This document shows, piece by piece, positions 6,852 through 14,022 of a stretch of DNA of 14,255 bases; within the stretch, counting starts at the first letter, position 1; each line of letters begins with the position of its first letter. This DNA comes from Alphaproteobacteria bacterium (GTDB taxonomy: Bacteria; Myxococcota_A; UBA796; GCA-2862545). The notes under the pieces are model-generated. The model saw nothing but the letters and a program-made list of their open reading frames with translations, was not told where the DNA came from and searched no databases. The translations under genes and the position numbers were made by a program. The DNA is taken from assembly GCA_020632885.1 (NCBI GenBank), contig JACKEQ010000139.1, forward strand, positions 1 to 14,255, in the 5' to 3' direction.

Positions 6852-6880
6852 ACGGTGGCCCGGCCCCACCCGGGTGTCAA
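6852..6880 (-). promoter_or_regulatory. Promoter for the exported-protein gene run (TTGACA -N17- CACCGT)
   Basis: On the minus strand a perfect TTGACA -35 (6875-6880) is followed after 17 bases by CACCGT (6852-6857), a weak -10 that keeps A2 and T6. It lies about 20 bases upstream of the GTG at 6833, with GGAGG between. The consensus -35 in such GC-rich DNA makes this a credible vegetative promoter. Confidence 0.5.
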
Positions 6881-6933
6881 CGCGAGGCCGGGTCAGCTTT
6901 CGTCACCACCGCCGCCGTGCGAACATGCGCGCC

Positions 6934-7944
6934 ATGATCGACCTGCGCTCCGACACCATCACCCGTCCCACCCCCGCGATGCTCGCCGCGATGTCCTCCG
7001 CTCCGCTGGGGGACGACGTGCTGGGCGACGACCCCACCGTCATCGCGCTCGAGCGTCGGTGCGCCGCGCTGGCCGGCAAGGAGGCAGCGGTCTTCGTGCC
7101 CTCGGGGACGATGGCGAACCTGATCGCGATCTCGGTCCACACCCGTCCGGGCGACGAGGTGGTGCTGCACGAGCACGCCCACCCCTTCCTGTACGAGGCC
7201 GGCGGCGCCTCGGCCTACGCGGGCGCGCAGCTGCGAACCGTCGCGGGCCCGCGGGGCGTGATGACGCCAGACGCGCTGATGGCGGCCATCCGGCCCTACG
7301 GGGACCCCCACTTCCCCAGGTCCCGCCTGCTGTGCCTCGAAGACACGCACAACCGGGGTGGCGGCAAGATCCAACCGCTCGAGAACACCGACAAGCTCTG
7401 CGCGATCGCGCGCTCCGCGGGGATGGCGACCCACCTCGACGGCGCGCGGGTGCTCAACGCCGTCGTGGCCTCCGGGGAGCCGCTCGAGCGGCGGGCACGC
7501 GACTTCGACACCGTGTCCTTCTGCTTCTCCAAGGGCCTCGGCTGCCCGGCGGGTTCGATCCTGTGCGGACCGAAGGACGCCATCGCCGAGGGTCGTCGGG
7601 TGCGCAAGCGGCTCGGGGGCGCGATGCGTCAGGCGGGCGTGCTGGCCGGGGCCGCGCTCCATGCCCTCGAGCACCACGTCGCCCGACTCGAGGAGGACCA
7701 CCGGCGGGCCCGCGAGACCGCGATGGGCTTGATGATCGACGGCTTCCAGATCGAGATGCCGGAGACGAACATCCTGCAGGTCGACGTGCCCGACGCGCCC
7801 GCGTTCGTCGAGCGACTCCGGGAGCACGGCGTGTCGTGCTTCGCCATCGGGCCCGGGCGCCTGCGGCTCGTGTTCCACCTCGACGTGGGCGACGAGGCGG
7901 TGGACGGCGTGATCCGCGCGTTCGGCGCCGCGCGGAAGGGCTGA
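6934..7944 (+). CDS. ltaE: Low-specificity L-threonine aldolase (PLP-dependent)
   Basis: A 336-residue enzyme predicted to split L-threonine or L-allo-threonine into glycine and acetaldehyde. It opens 'MIDLRSDTITRPTPAM', the typical family start. It also has 'GDDVLGDDPTV', 'VPSGTMANLIA', His83 in 'HAHPFLYEAGG' (the residue stacking on the cofactor ring), 'HLDGAR' (Asp169, Arg172) and the Schiff-base lysine Lys200 in 'FSKGLGCPAGS'. 'GGAMRQAGVLAGAALHAL' and a C-terminal 'LRLVFHLDV' complete the pattern. Length matches the E. coli enzyme. ATG 6934 is preferred over the in-frame ATG at 6925 because the family begins exactly there. Neither has a ribosome site, so the mRNA may be leaderless. The stop overlaps the ATG of the thioesterase gene, indicating coupled translation. 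Confidence 0.93.
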   Translation: MIDLRSDTITRPTPAMLAAMSSAPLGDDVLGDDPTVIALERRCAALAGKEAAVFVPSGTMANLIAISVHTRPGDEVVLHEHAHPFLYEAGGASAYAGAQLRTVAGPRGVMTPDALMAAIRPYGDPHFPRSRLLCLEDTHNRGGGKIQPLENTDKLCAIARSAGMATHLDGARVLNAVVASGEPLERRARDFDTVSFCFSKGLGCPAGSILCGPKDAIAEGRRVRKRLGGAMRQAGVLAGAALHALEHHVARLEEDHRRARETAMGLMIDGFQIEMPETNILQVDVPDAPAFVERLREHGVSCFAIGPGRLRLVFHLDVGDEAVDGVIRAFGAARKG

Positions 7945-8402
7945 TGGCGGGCGCGGACGCCGACGCCCACCACCGCGGGCTCGAGCGGCTCTACCTCGGC
8001 GCCCCCACGAACCGGATCTACGCGAACCTCGTGATCGAGGTGGACGACGCGCGCGCGACCATCGCGATCGACGTCGTCGGTGACCTGCACCATGCCGCGG
8101 GCGCGATGCACGGCTCGCACTACTTCAAGCTGCTGGACGACGCGGCCTTCTTCGCGGCGAACAGCGTCGTGCCCGACGTGTTCGTGCTCACGGCGCAGTT
8201 CTCGATCCAGCTGCTGCGCCCGGTGGTGAGCGGTCGCATCCGCGCGGAGGGGACGCTCACGCGACCAGGGCGCAGCCTGCTGTTCGCGGAGTCCCGGCTC
8301 CTCGGCCCGGACGGCCGCGTGATCGGCACGGGCCAGGGGACCTTCGCGCGCAGCGAGCTGCTGCTCGCCGCACTCCCGGACTACGCCGGCGACCGCCCGT
8401 AG
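7944..8402 (+). CDS. PaaI-like hotdog-fold thioesterase
   Basis: A 152-residue protein. It has the hotdog-fold signature of the PaaI/YiiD-type thioesterases: 'GAMHGSHYFKLLDDAAFFAANS' with His56-Gly57 and the acidic pair Asp65-Asp66 on the central helix. Strands follow: 'FVLTAQFSIQLLRPVVSGRIRAEGTL', 'LLFAESRLLGPDGRVIGTGQGTF'. Such enzymes hydrolyse acyl-CoA thioesters; the acyl group cannot be predicted. Its ATG is inside the stop of the threonine aldolase gene (TGATG), so both are in one transcript. A functional link between the two is not established; acetaldehyde or propionyl-CoA handling would be a guess. It ends 27 bases from the stop of the converging mdh gene. Confidence 0.88.
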   Translation: MAGADADAHHRGLERLYLGAPTNRIYANLVIEVDDARATIAIDVVGDLHHAAGAMHGSHYFKLLDDAAFFAANSVVPDVFVLTAQFSIQLLRPVVSGRIRAEGTLTRPGRSLLFAESRLLGPDGRVIGTGQGTFARSELLLAALPDYAGDRP

Positions 8403-8429
8403 ACGCGAACGGTCGCCACGACGCCCCTG

Positions 8430-9407
<978 letters not shown>

Positions 9408-9476
9408 TGGATCCTCCGAGGTGGGGTCGGTGCCTAACCGGTCCCCGGTCGACGTCCAGGGCCTCCGGATTTCCCT

Positions 9477-9498
9477 CCCCGCGACCGGGATCGCGGGG
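9477..9498. promoter_or_regulatory. Perfect 8-bp inverted repeat upstream of comF
   Basis: CCCCGCGA (9477-9484) and TCGCGGGG (9491-9498) are perfect complements around a 6-base loop, ending 22 bases before the comF ATG. It may be a leader hairpin or an operator, but GC-rich DNA produces such repeats by chance fairly often. Confidence 0.3.
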
Positions 9499-9520
9499 CA
9501 TCAGGGCGCGGGAGGACACC

Positions 9521-10138
9521 ATGTGGTTGGACAGCTTGTGGGTCGCGACCTGCCCGGGATGCGACGCGCCGGGACCGCCCGGGCTCTGCCGGGTCTGCCA
9601 GGACGACCAGCGACTTCGGGAAGCGGCGTACGAAGGGATGAACGTGTGGGCGCTGGCACCCTACCCGGGGCCGACGGCGAAGGTCCTCGTCCGCGCCAAG
9701 TACGCCGGCGACCGAGGCCTGATGGACCTGCTCGGGCGGTCGCTGGCGGCGGCGGCGCGCGCGCTCCCCGGCCGGTGGGACGCGGTGGTCCCGGTGCCGA
9801 GCCCGTGGACCCGTCGGTTCACGCGTGGCTTCGCGCCCGCGGCGGTGCTCGCAGCCCGGGTGGCTCCCGCCCTCGGAGCGCCCCTGCGGCATGCCCTGCG
9901 CCTCGCGCCCGGAAAGAAGCAGGCGAGCCTCGACGCCGCGGGCCGACAGCGCAACCTGGTGGGCCGATTGCGTTCCGTGCGTCCGGTCCGCGGGCGGGTG
10001 CTCCTGGTGGACGACGCGGTCACGACGGGGACCACCGCGCGCTCCTGCGCCCGCGAGCTGCTCGGGGAACGGACCGACGCCGTCGACGTCCTCACGCTCG
10101 TCAGCACGGGCTGGGGCGACGCCGCCGATCGTTCGTAA
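9521..10138 (+). CDS. comF: ComF-family phosphoribosyltransferase-like protein
   Basis: The protein has 205 residues. It opens with a four-cysteine zinc-type knuckle, 'CPGCDAPGPPGLCRVC' (Cys11, 14, 23, 26), then 'YPGPTAKVLVRAKYAGDRGL', 'AVVPVPSPWTRRFTRGF' and 'KKQASLDAAGRQRNL'. The PRPP-binding loop 'RVLLVDDAVTTGTTARSC' is near the C-terminus. This is the ComF/GntX order. ComF proteins support uptake of transforming DNA in competent bacteria, though the catalytic reaction is unsettled and the gene is also present in many non-competent species. The frame opens upstream at 9407, but ATG 9521 is chosen because GGAGG lies 5 bases before it and the protein then starts just ahead of the zinc knuckle. 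Confidence 0.92.
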   Translation: MWLDSLWVATCPGCDAPGPPGLCRVCQDDQRLREAAYEGMNVWALAPYPGPTAKVLVRAKYAGDRGLMDLLGRSLAAAARALPGRWDAVVPVPSPWTRRFTRGFAPAAVLAARVAPALGAPLRHALRLAPGKKQASLDAAGRQRNLVGRLRSVRPVRGRVLLVDDAVTTGTTARSCARELLGERTDAVDVLTLVSTGWGDAADRS

Positions 10139-10287
10139 CCGCACGTGACGGATGGTGGCGAAGCGCCGACCGCTCGCCGTCGTACGAAGAGACGTGAGGC
10201 GCTGCGGAGCGGCCTCGCGGCGACGCACCCCCGCGCCCGCCCGACCGCCCGCAGCGCCACCGCCTCCCTTCCGTACAGGAGTCCACC

Positions 10288-10464
10288 ATGGTCATGAACC
10301 CCGACGCCCCCGTCACCCTCGCCGACCTCTGCGCCGCGCTGCAGGACGCCGGCCTCGAGTCCACCCAGGACGAAGAGCTGGCCGAGCTGATCGCCCGCAC
10401 GCTCCTGCTCGAGCACCTCGCGGACGGCACCTGGGTCCTCGAGAAGGAGGATGCGCTCGCCTGA
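10288..10464 (+). CDS. Small acidic protein, 58 residues, unknown function
   Basis: A short frame beginning 'MVMNPDAPVTLADLCAALQ' and ending 'GTWVLEKEDALA'. Support: AGGAG 6 bases before the ATG, third codon positions almost entirely G/C, and a sensible amphipathic composition with two helices ('LADLCAALQDAG', 'DEELAELIARTLLLEHL') followed by a short strand ('GTWVLE'). It is acidic and has no signal or membrane span. No family is recognised; a small binding or regulatory partner is possible. It lies 149 bases after comF and ends 27 bases before the -35 of the next promoter, so it is probably its own unit or the tail of the comF transcript. Confidence 0.6.
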   Translation: MVMNPDAPVTLADLCAALQDAGLESTQDEELAELIARTLLLEHLADGTWVLEKEDALA

Positions 10465-10490
10465 CCTCCTCCAATTCGTCGCGGACGAGG

Positions 10491-10519
10491 TTGGAACGCG
10501 GATCGGGGCACGCTATACT
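10491..10519 (+). promoter_or_regulatory. Sigma-70-type promoter (TTGGAA -N17- TATACT)
   Basis: TTGGAA at 10491-10496 and TATACT at 10514-10519 (5 of 6 to the -10 consensus) are spaced by exactly 17 bases. Transcription would start near 10526, giving a pyrimidine-rich leader of about 35 bases ahead of the ATG at 10561. This is the best -10 match in the window. Confidence 0.65.
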
Positions 10520-10560
10520 GGGGTCCCCTTCCCCGTCCCCCCTCCTCCCCCGAATCCGGC

Positions 10561-12048
10561 ATGGCACTCCCCGTCGCCCCGCCGCCCAGGTCCAACGACG
10601 TCGCGATCGTCGGTTGGGCAGGCATCACCGTACGAATCGCATGGACCCTGCTCATCCTGGGCGTGAAGGTCCGCCCCGAGGTGCTGCGCGAGGTGCGCGC
10701 CCACGTGCTCTACCACCTCGACCCGGCGACGCCGCTGCCGCACGCCGAGGACATGGCGACGCACCTCACGGAGGCCTGGGTCGCGCGTGTGCGCGGCAAG
10801 CCGCTCGCCGATCCGTGGCCCGTCGACTGGGAGATGCCCATCTCGCCCCGCTGGCGGCGGGCGCTGGACCGCGCGCTCGACCCGGTGGCGCAGGCGGTGT
10901 TCCGCAAGCACTACGGCGACAACCGCGGCGTGTCGCGGCTCGAGACCAGCCTCGACATCGACCGCGTGAGCATCGAGGCCATCCAGGCCGGCCTGCGCGA
11001 GGTCGTGCGCCGCGTCGCCGTCAGCGACGGGCTCCCGCTCGACGGCTGGCCCCCGCCGCGCATCGACCGCCTCCTGCGGCGCCTGGCGGCCTGGTCCCCC
11101 GGACCCTGCCCGCCCGTGCTGGACGTGGCCGAGGGCTGCCACCGCGAGCACGTGGCCACCTGCGCGCGCTGCGACCGGATCGCGCGGTTGGTGAGGTCCA
11201 ACGTCCTCGAGGTGGACGACCTGTTCCCGCCCTCGGTCGGCGCCCGCCCGACGCAGCGCACCCGCGCGGTCGTGCTCCAGCTCCACCCGGAGGCGCGCGC
11301 GCACCGCTCCCGGCTCCTCCGCGAGCTGTCGATCCCGGCGTTCCCGCTCGAGGACGACCGGATCGTGTTCGACGCCGCGCTCCTGGACGAGGCGACGCCG
11401 CTGTTGAAGATGGCGACCGAGGTCGAGCTGCCCGCCCGACACCAGCTCCGCGGCGCGATCGTCGAGGGGCCCGGCAGCTGGTCGCCCCGCGGGCTGATCG
11501 GACCGCTCTCGGACCGCGGCTCCCGCGAGGTCCTGCACCGCTCGTGGGGCACGGTCGACCAGCTCGGCGAGCTGCCGCACGCGCTCCCCGAGCCGCCGAG
11601 CGCGCGCGGGTGGTGGGCGGCGTCGGTGTCGCTCGGGCTCGTGGGCGCGGTGATCGTGGGCATGCTGGTGGCCACGCCCACCGGCGACCACGGCCAGGGC
11701 CTGGACGCGCGGTTCGTCGAGGGTCGTGGCGGCTGGTGGGCCTCGTTCGACGTGCCCGACGAGGAGCTGGTCTACGTCGTGGCCGAGGAGGCCGGGACGC
11801 TCGTGGTCGCGCTGCACAGCGAGGGCTCGGGCGACAAGGTGGACCTGTCGATCGGCGACGGCAGCTACCGCGTGCACCTGCCGGGGCGCGGCGCGCTCGT
11901 CGCGAGCAGCCCGAGGCCCCTGCCGGACTTCGACCTGCTGGTGGCCCGCGCGCAGGGGGCACAGGACCCGCTGGGCACGCTCGCGTCGGAGTTGGACGGC
12001 ACCGCCGCGGTCCGCTGGGTCCGCGGGGATGACGGCCCGGGTCGATGA
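10561..12048 (+). CDS. Single-pass membrane protein with sigma-like N-terminus and zinc anti-sigma motif
   Basis: The protein has 495 residues and is of no recognised family as a whole. Residues about 40-80 ('HAEDMATHLTEAWVARV') resemble sigma region 2.2 (family pattern AEDLVQETFLRAW). Residues 105-152 ('LDPVAQAVFRKHYGDNRG', then 'VSRLETSLDIDRVSIEAIQ') have the helix-turn-helix layout of sigma region 4. Then comes 'CHREHVATCARCDRIARL', which contains H197-x3-C201-x2-C204, the signature of zinc-binding anti-sigma domains. One membrane span (351-371, 'WWAASVSLGLVGAVIVGML') separates a cytoplasmic N-terminal part from a beta-rich domain outside (372-495). This suggests a one-piece sensor that tethers a sigma-like module at the membrane; the domain calls are by eye and uncertain. 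No ribosome site precedes ATG 10561. It ends 47 bases before the PHP gene. Confidence 0.65.
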   Translation: MALPVAPPPRSNDVAIVGWAGITVRIAWTLLILGVKVRPEVLREVRAHVLYHLDPATPLPHAEDMATHLTEAWVARVRGKPLADPWPVDWEMPISPRWRRALDRALDPVAQAVFRKHYGDNRGVSRLETSLDIDRVSIEAIQAGLREVVRRVAVSDGLPLDGWPPPRIDRLLRRLAAWSPGPCPPVLDVAEGCHREHVATCARCDRIARLVRSNVLEVDDLFPPSVGARPTQRTRAVVLQLHPEARAHRSRLLRELSIPAFPLEDDRIVFDAALLDEATPLLKMATEVELPARHQLRGAIVEGPGSWSPRGLIGPLSDRGSREVLHRSWGTVDQLGELPHALPEPPSARGWWAASVSLGLVGAVIVGMLVATPTGDHGQGLDARFVEGRGGWWASFDVPDEELVYVVAEEAGTLVVALHSEGSGDKVDLSIGDGSYRVHLPGRGALVASSPRPLPDFDLLVARAQGAQDPLGTLASELDGTAAVRWVRGDDGPGR

Positions 12049-12074
12049 ATTCGCACGATCGACGCGCGGCGACG

Positions 12075-12080
12075 TAGGAT
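12075..12080 (+). promoter_or_regulatory. Possible -10-like box (TAGGAT) before the PHP gene
   Basis: CGTAGGAT lies 15 bases before the ATG at 12096 and just ahead of GGAGGG. A start point 7 bases downstream would fall inside or after the ribosome site, so the box may not be functional. Read-through from the upstream gene (47-base gap) is an alternative. Confidence 0.2.
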
Positions 12081-12095
12081 CGGAGGGAGTTCGCG

Positions 12096-12911
12096 ATGAG
12101 CCGACCACACCTCGACCTCCACCTCCACACGACGCGCTCGGACGGGAAGTACGACCCGGACGTGGTGATCCGCCGGTGTGCGGCCGCTCGCCTCGACGTC
12201 ATCGCGCTGACGGACCACGACCTCACCCAGGAGCTCGAGGTCGGCGAGCGCACCATCGACGGCCACCGGCTGCGGCTGATCGGCGCCGCCGAGATCAGCG
12301 GGATGCACGAGGGCCGCGAGCAGCACCTGCTGGTCTACTTCCCGGGCGAGGTCCCGACGTCGTTCCGCGCGTTCTGCCGCGAGCAGTGCCAGGAGCGGGC
12401 CCGCCGGTACGCGGCCGCGGTCGAGCGGCTCGGGCTCGAGGACCTGGAGCTGCCCGACCAGGAGGCCGTGGAGGGCCACCGCTCGGTCACGCGCATGCAC
12501 CTCGCCCGCGACCTGGTCGCGAAGGGGCACGTGATCGGCGTGCGGGACGCGTTCGCGCGCATGCTCTCGGACCGGCACGGGCTGGTGCCTCCGCTGTCCC
12601 TGTCGTTCGAGGAGGCGATCCGCGTCGCGCGGGCGGCCGGCGGGCTCACCTCCTGGGCGCACCCTCCTCTGCCGCTGGTCGAGGCGTGGGTCGCGGGGTT
12701 CGCCGCCGCCGGGCTGCAGGGCCTCGAGGCCTTCCGGCCGATGGTGAGCTCCGACGAGCGCCGCCGGTACCGCCGCCTGGCCCAGCGACACGGTCTGTGG
12801 CTCACCGGAGGATCGGACTGGCACGGCTGGGGCGACGACGGCGACCTCGGTCTGTTCCGCGTGGAGGCCAGGGACGTGGGCGACTTCCTGGACGCGCTCC
12901 ACGCCGCGTGA
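12096..12911 (+). CDS. PHP-domain phosphoesterase (RNase AM/YciV-like)
   Basis: A 271-residue protein with a full set of PHP metal ligands: H9 and H11 in 'DLHLHTTRSDG' with Asp16, Asp40-His41 in 'LTDHD', Glu66 in 'AAEIS', His77, His189 in 'WAHP', and Asp241/His243 in 'GGSDWHG'. The central 'QCQERARRYAAAVERL' and 'SVTRMHLARDLV' correspond to the insertion typical of the YciV/TrpH (RNase AM) group. These act as 5'-3' exonucleases on RNA ends or hydrolyse nucleoside 3',5'-bisphosphates. Length and order match that group, so a cytoplasmic nucleotide or RNA 5'-end phosphoesterase is likely. ATG 12096 has GGAGGG about 8 bases upstream. It follows the sigma-like membrane protein and precedes the SCP2 gene, which has its own promoter. 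Confidence 0.88.
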   Translation: MSRPHLDLHLHTTRSDGKYDPDVVIRRCAAARLDVIALTDHDLTQELEVGERTIDGHRLRLIGAAEISGMHEGREQHLLVYFPGEVPTSFRAFCREQCQERARRYAAAVERLGLEDLELPDQEAVEGHRSVTRMHLARDLVAKGHVIGVRDAFARMLSDRHGLVPPLSLSFEEAIRVARAAGGLTSWAHPPLPLVEAWVAGFAAAGLQGLEAFRPMVSSDERRRYRRLAQRHGLWLTGGSDWHGWGDDGDLGLFRVEARDVGDFLDALHAA

Positions 12912-12919
12912 CGCAGCGC

Positions 12920-12948
12920 TTGTCATCGGCGATGCGGACGGGTAGCCT
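12920..12948 (+). promoter_or_regulatory. Promoter for the SCP2 gene (TTGTCA -N17- TAGCCT)
   Basis: TTGTCA (12920-12925, 5 of 6 to the -35 consensus) and TAGCCT (12943-12948) are 17 bases apart, 9 bases after the PHP stop. The implied start near 12955 leaves a short leader carrying GGAGG. The -10 has the GGTANNNT form seen elsewhere in the window. Confidence 0.6.
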
Positions 12949-12973
12949 CGCGGACCGCTCCACGGAGGACCTC

Positions 12974-13285
12974 ATGGGTGACGTGAACGATTTCTTCGGC
13001 AACTGGCTTCCCGACAAGCTCAAGAACAACCCCGACCTCGTGAAGTCGATCAACGCGATCTACGTGTTCGATCTCGACGGCGACAAGTGGACGGTGGATC
13101 TCACGGGCGACGGGACGGTGGCCGAGGGCGCGCACGACGAGCCGGGCTGCGTCGTCACGGCGGCGAAGGGTGACTTCGAGAACATGCTCGACAACCCGTC
13201 CTCGGCGATGATGCTGTTCATGTCCGGCAAGCTGAAGGTCACCAACGTCGGCCTCGGCATCAGCCTCCAGAAGCTGCTGTCCTGA
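12974..13285 (+). CDS. SCP2 sterol-transfer-like domain protein
   Basis: A 103-residue single-domain protein. 'INAIYVFDLDGDKWTVDLTGDGTVAEG', then 'PGCVVTAAKGDFENMLDNP', and the closing 'MSGKLKVTNVGLGISLQKLL' follow the SCP2 fold pattern: strands, then a helix over the lipid tunnel, then 'G-L-V-GD-- L---L'. Bacterial stand-alone SCP2 domains bind lipids or acyl-CoAs; the ligand here is unknown. There is no signal or membrane span, so it is cytoplasmic. ATG 12974 is chosen over the in-frame ATG at 12931 because GGAGG lies 5 bases before it and the upstream ATG falls between the promoter elements. It is separately promoted from the PHP gene and may be cotranscribed with the next membrane protein gene. 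Confidence 0.88.
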   Translation: MGDVNDFFGNWLPDKLKNNPDLVKSINAIYVFDLDGDKWTVDLTGDGTVAEGAHDEPGCVVTAAKGDFENMLDNPSSAMMLFMSGKLKVTNVGLGISLQKLLS

Positions 13286-13356
13286 CGGAGGGGCGCGGTC
13301 CTCGCGAGCTGACGGGGACCGGGCTCGCGTGGGCCCTCGAGTGGGGGCTGCTCTGG

Positions 13357-14022
13357 ATGGGCGCCACGGCGCTGGTGCTTCCATCCTTCGCCACGCGCTA
13401 CCTCTCGTTCGAGCTCGATCGAGTGGGGGTCGGTTTCGCGGTGAGCGCCGTGTCTGCGGGCTGTGCGGGTGCGTCGCTCGGCCTCGTCGTCCACGGTCTC
13501 GCCCGCCTGGCGCTGCGCACCGTGGCGTGGCCGCTGCTGTTGCTCGGCGCACCCACCGCCCTGTGCGTCGGGTTGGCTGCGGGTGGCGGCCTCACCCTGG
13601 TGGACGCCGTCGCTGGCGTCGCCGAGGCCCGACAGCTCGTCCCGAAGACCCTGGGCCTGGTGGCCGCGTTGTCGGTGCCCGCGCTACCCCTGGTTCCGCT
13701 GTGGCTGCACGCGCGGTGGCGACCGTGGTCCGGCGGCACCCGCGTCGTGTCCACCGCGGTTCTGGGGCTGCCGCTCACCCTGGGTGGCATGGTCCTCGGG
13801 ATGGGTGTTCACGCCGTGTCAGGCGAGCTGCTCTGGCCGACCCGTCCGTCCGTCGTCATCGAGGAGTGCGAACCGAGGCTCCCGGTGAACGGGCAGTGTC
13901 CGCCCGGATGCAACTTGGAGTGTGCTCCGCCCCCGGGATGCGACGTGTGTATGGAGTGCGTGCCCACCCCGCCGTGCGTCCGTGTCATCCACCTCGACCC
14001 AGAAGAACGCGATCAGAGGTAG
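13357..14022 (+). CDS. Membrane protein with Cys-rich C-terminal tail; start uncertain
   Basis: From ATG 13357 this is a 221-residue protein of no recognised family. It has about four hydrophobic spans (residues about 24-50, 57-84, 98-118, 128-150). A tail of roughly 55 residues follows with eight cysteines at 171, 181, 185, 189, 195, 198, 201 and 207, in Pro-rich spacing ('CPPGCNLECAPPPGCDVC'). The tail could be a disulfide-braced or metal-binding knot; its side of the membrane is unknown. The ATG has only a GGGGG-type site. The frame stays open upstream into the SCP2 gene and encodes a further hydrophobic stretch ('GLAWALEWGLLW'), so the true start may be a non-ATG codon such as CTG 13309. 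Its last 10 bases overlap the converging GldG-like gene. Confidence 0.65.
   Translation: MGATALVLPSFATRYLSFELDRVGVGFAVSAVSAGCAGASLGLVVHGLARLALRTVAWPLLLLGAPTALCVGLAAGGGLTLVDAVAGVAEARQLVPKTLGLVAALSVPALPLVPLWLHARWRPWSGGTRVVSTAVLGLPLTLGGMVLGMGVHAVSGELLWPTRPSVVIEECEPRLPVNGQCPPGCNLECAPPPGCDVCMECVPTPPCVRVIHLDPEERDQR

Noticed and set aside
5814..8402. 862-codon open frame on the plus strand
   Set aside because: Its first part is antisense to the exported-protein gene and out of frame with the threonine aldolase. Only its last 152 codons (from 7944) are the real thioesterase.
10180..10187. TCGTACGA palindrome between comF and the small protein gene
   Set aside because: An isolated 8-bp palindrome with no second copy or promoter overlap in this window is too weak to call an operator.
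10451..10476. Possible terminator from the GGAGG/CCTCC complement around the small protein's stop
   Set aside because: The stem is about 6 bp with a 14-base loop and no T-run; it is not a credible intrinsic terminator.
10152..12032. 626-codon plus-strand frame overlapping the regulator-like gene
   Set aside because: Its Arg/Pro-rich shadow translation has no motifs. The alternative frame has a promoter, a membrane span and zinc-type motifs.
11726..13285. 519-codon plus-strand frame ending with the SCP2 domain
   Set aside because: The N-terminal 400 codons are a shadow of the regulator-like and PHP genes. The SCP2 protein has its own promoter, GGAGG and ATG at 12974.
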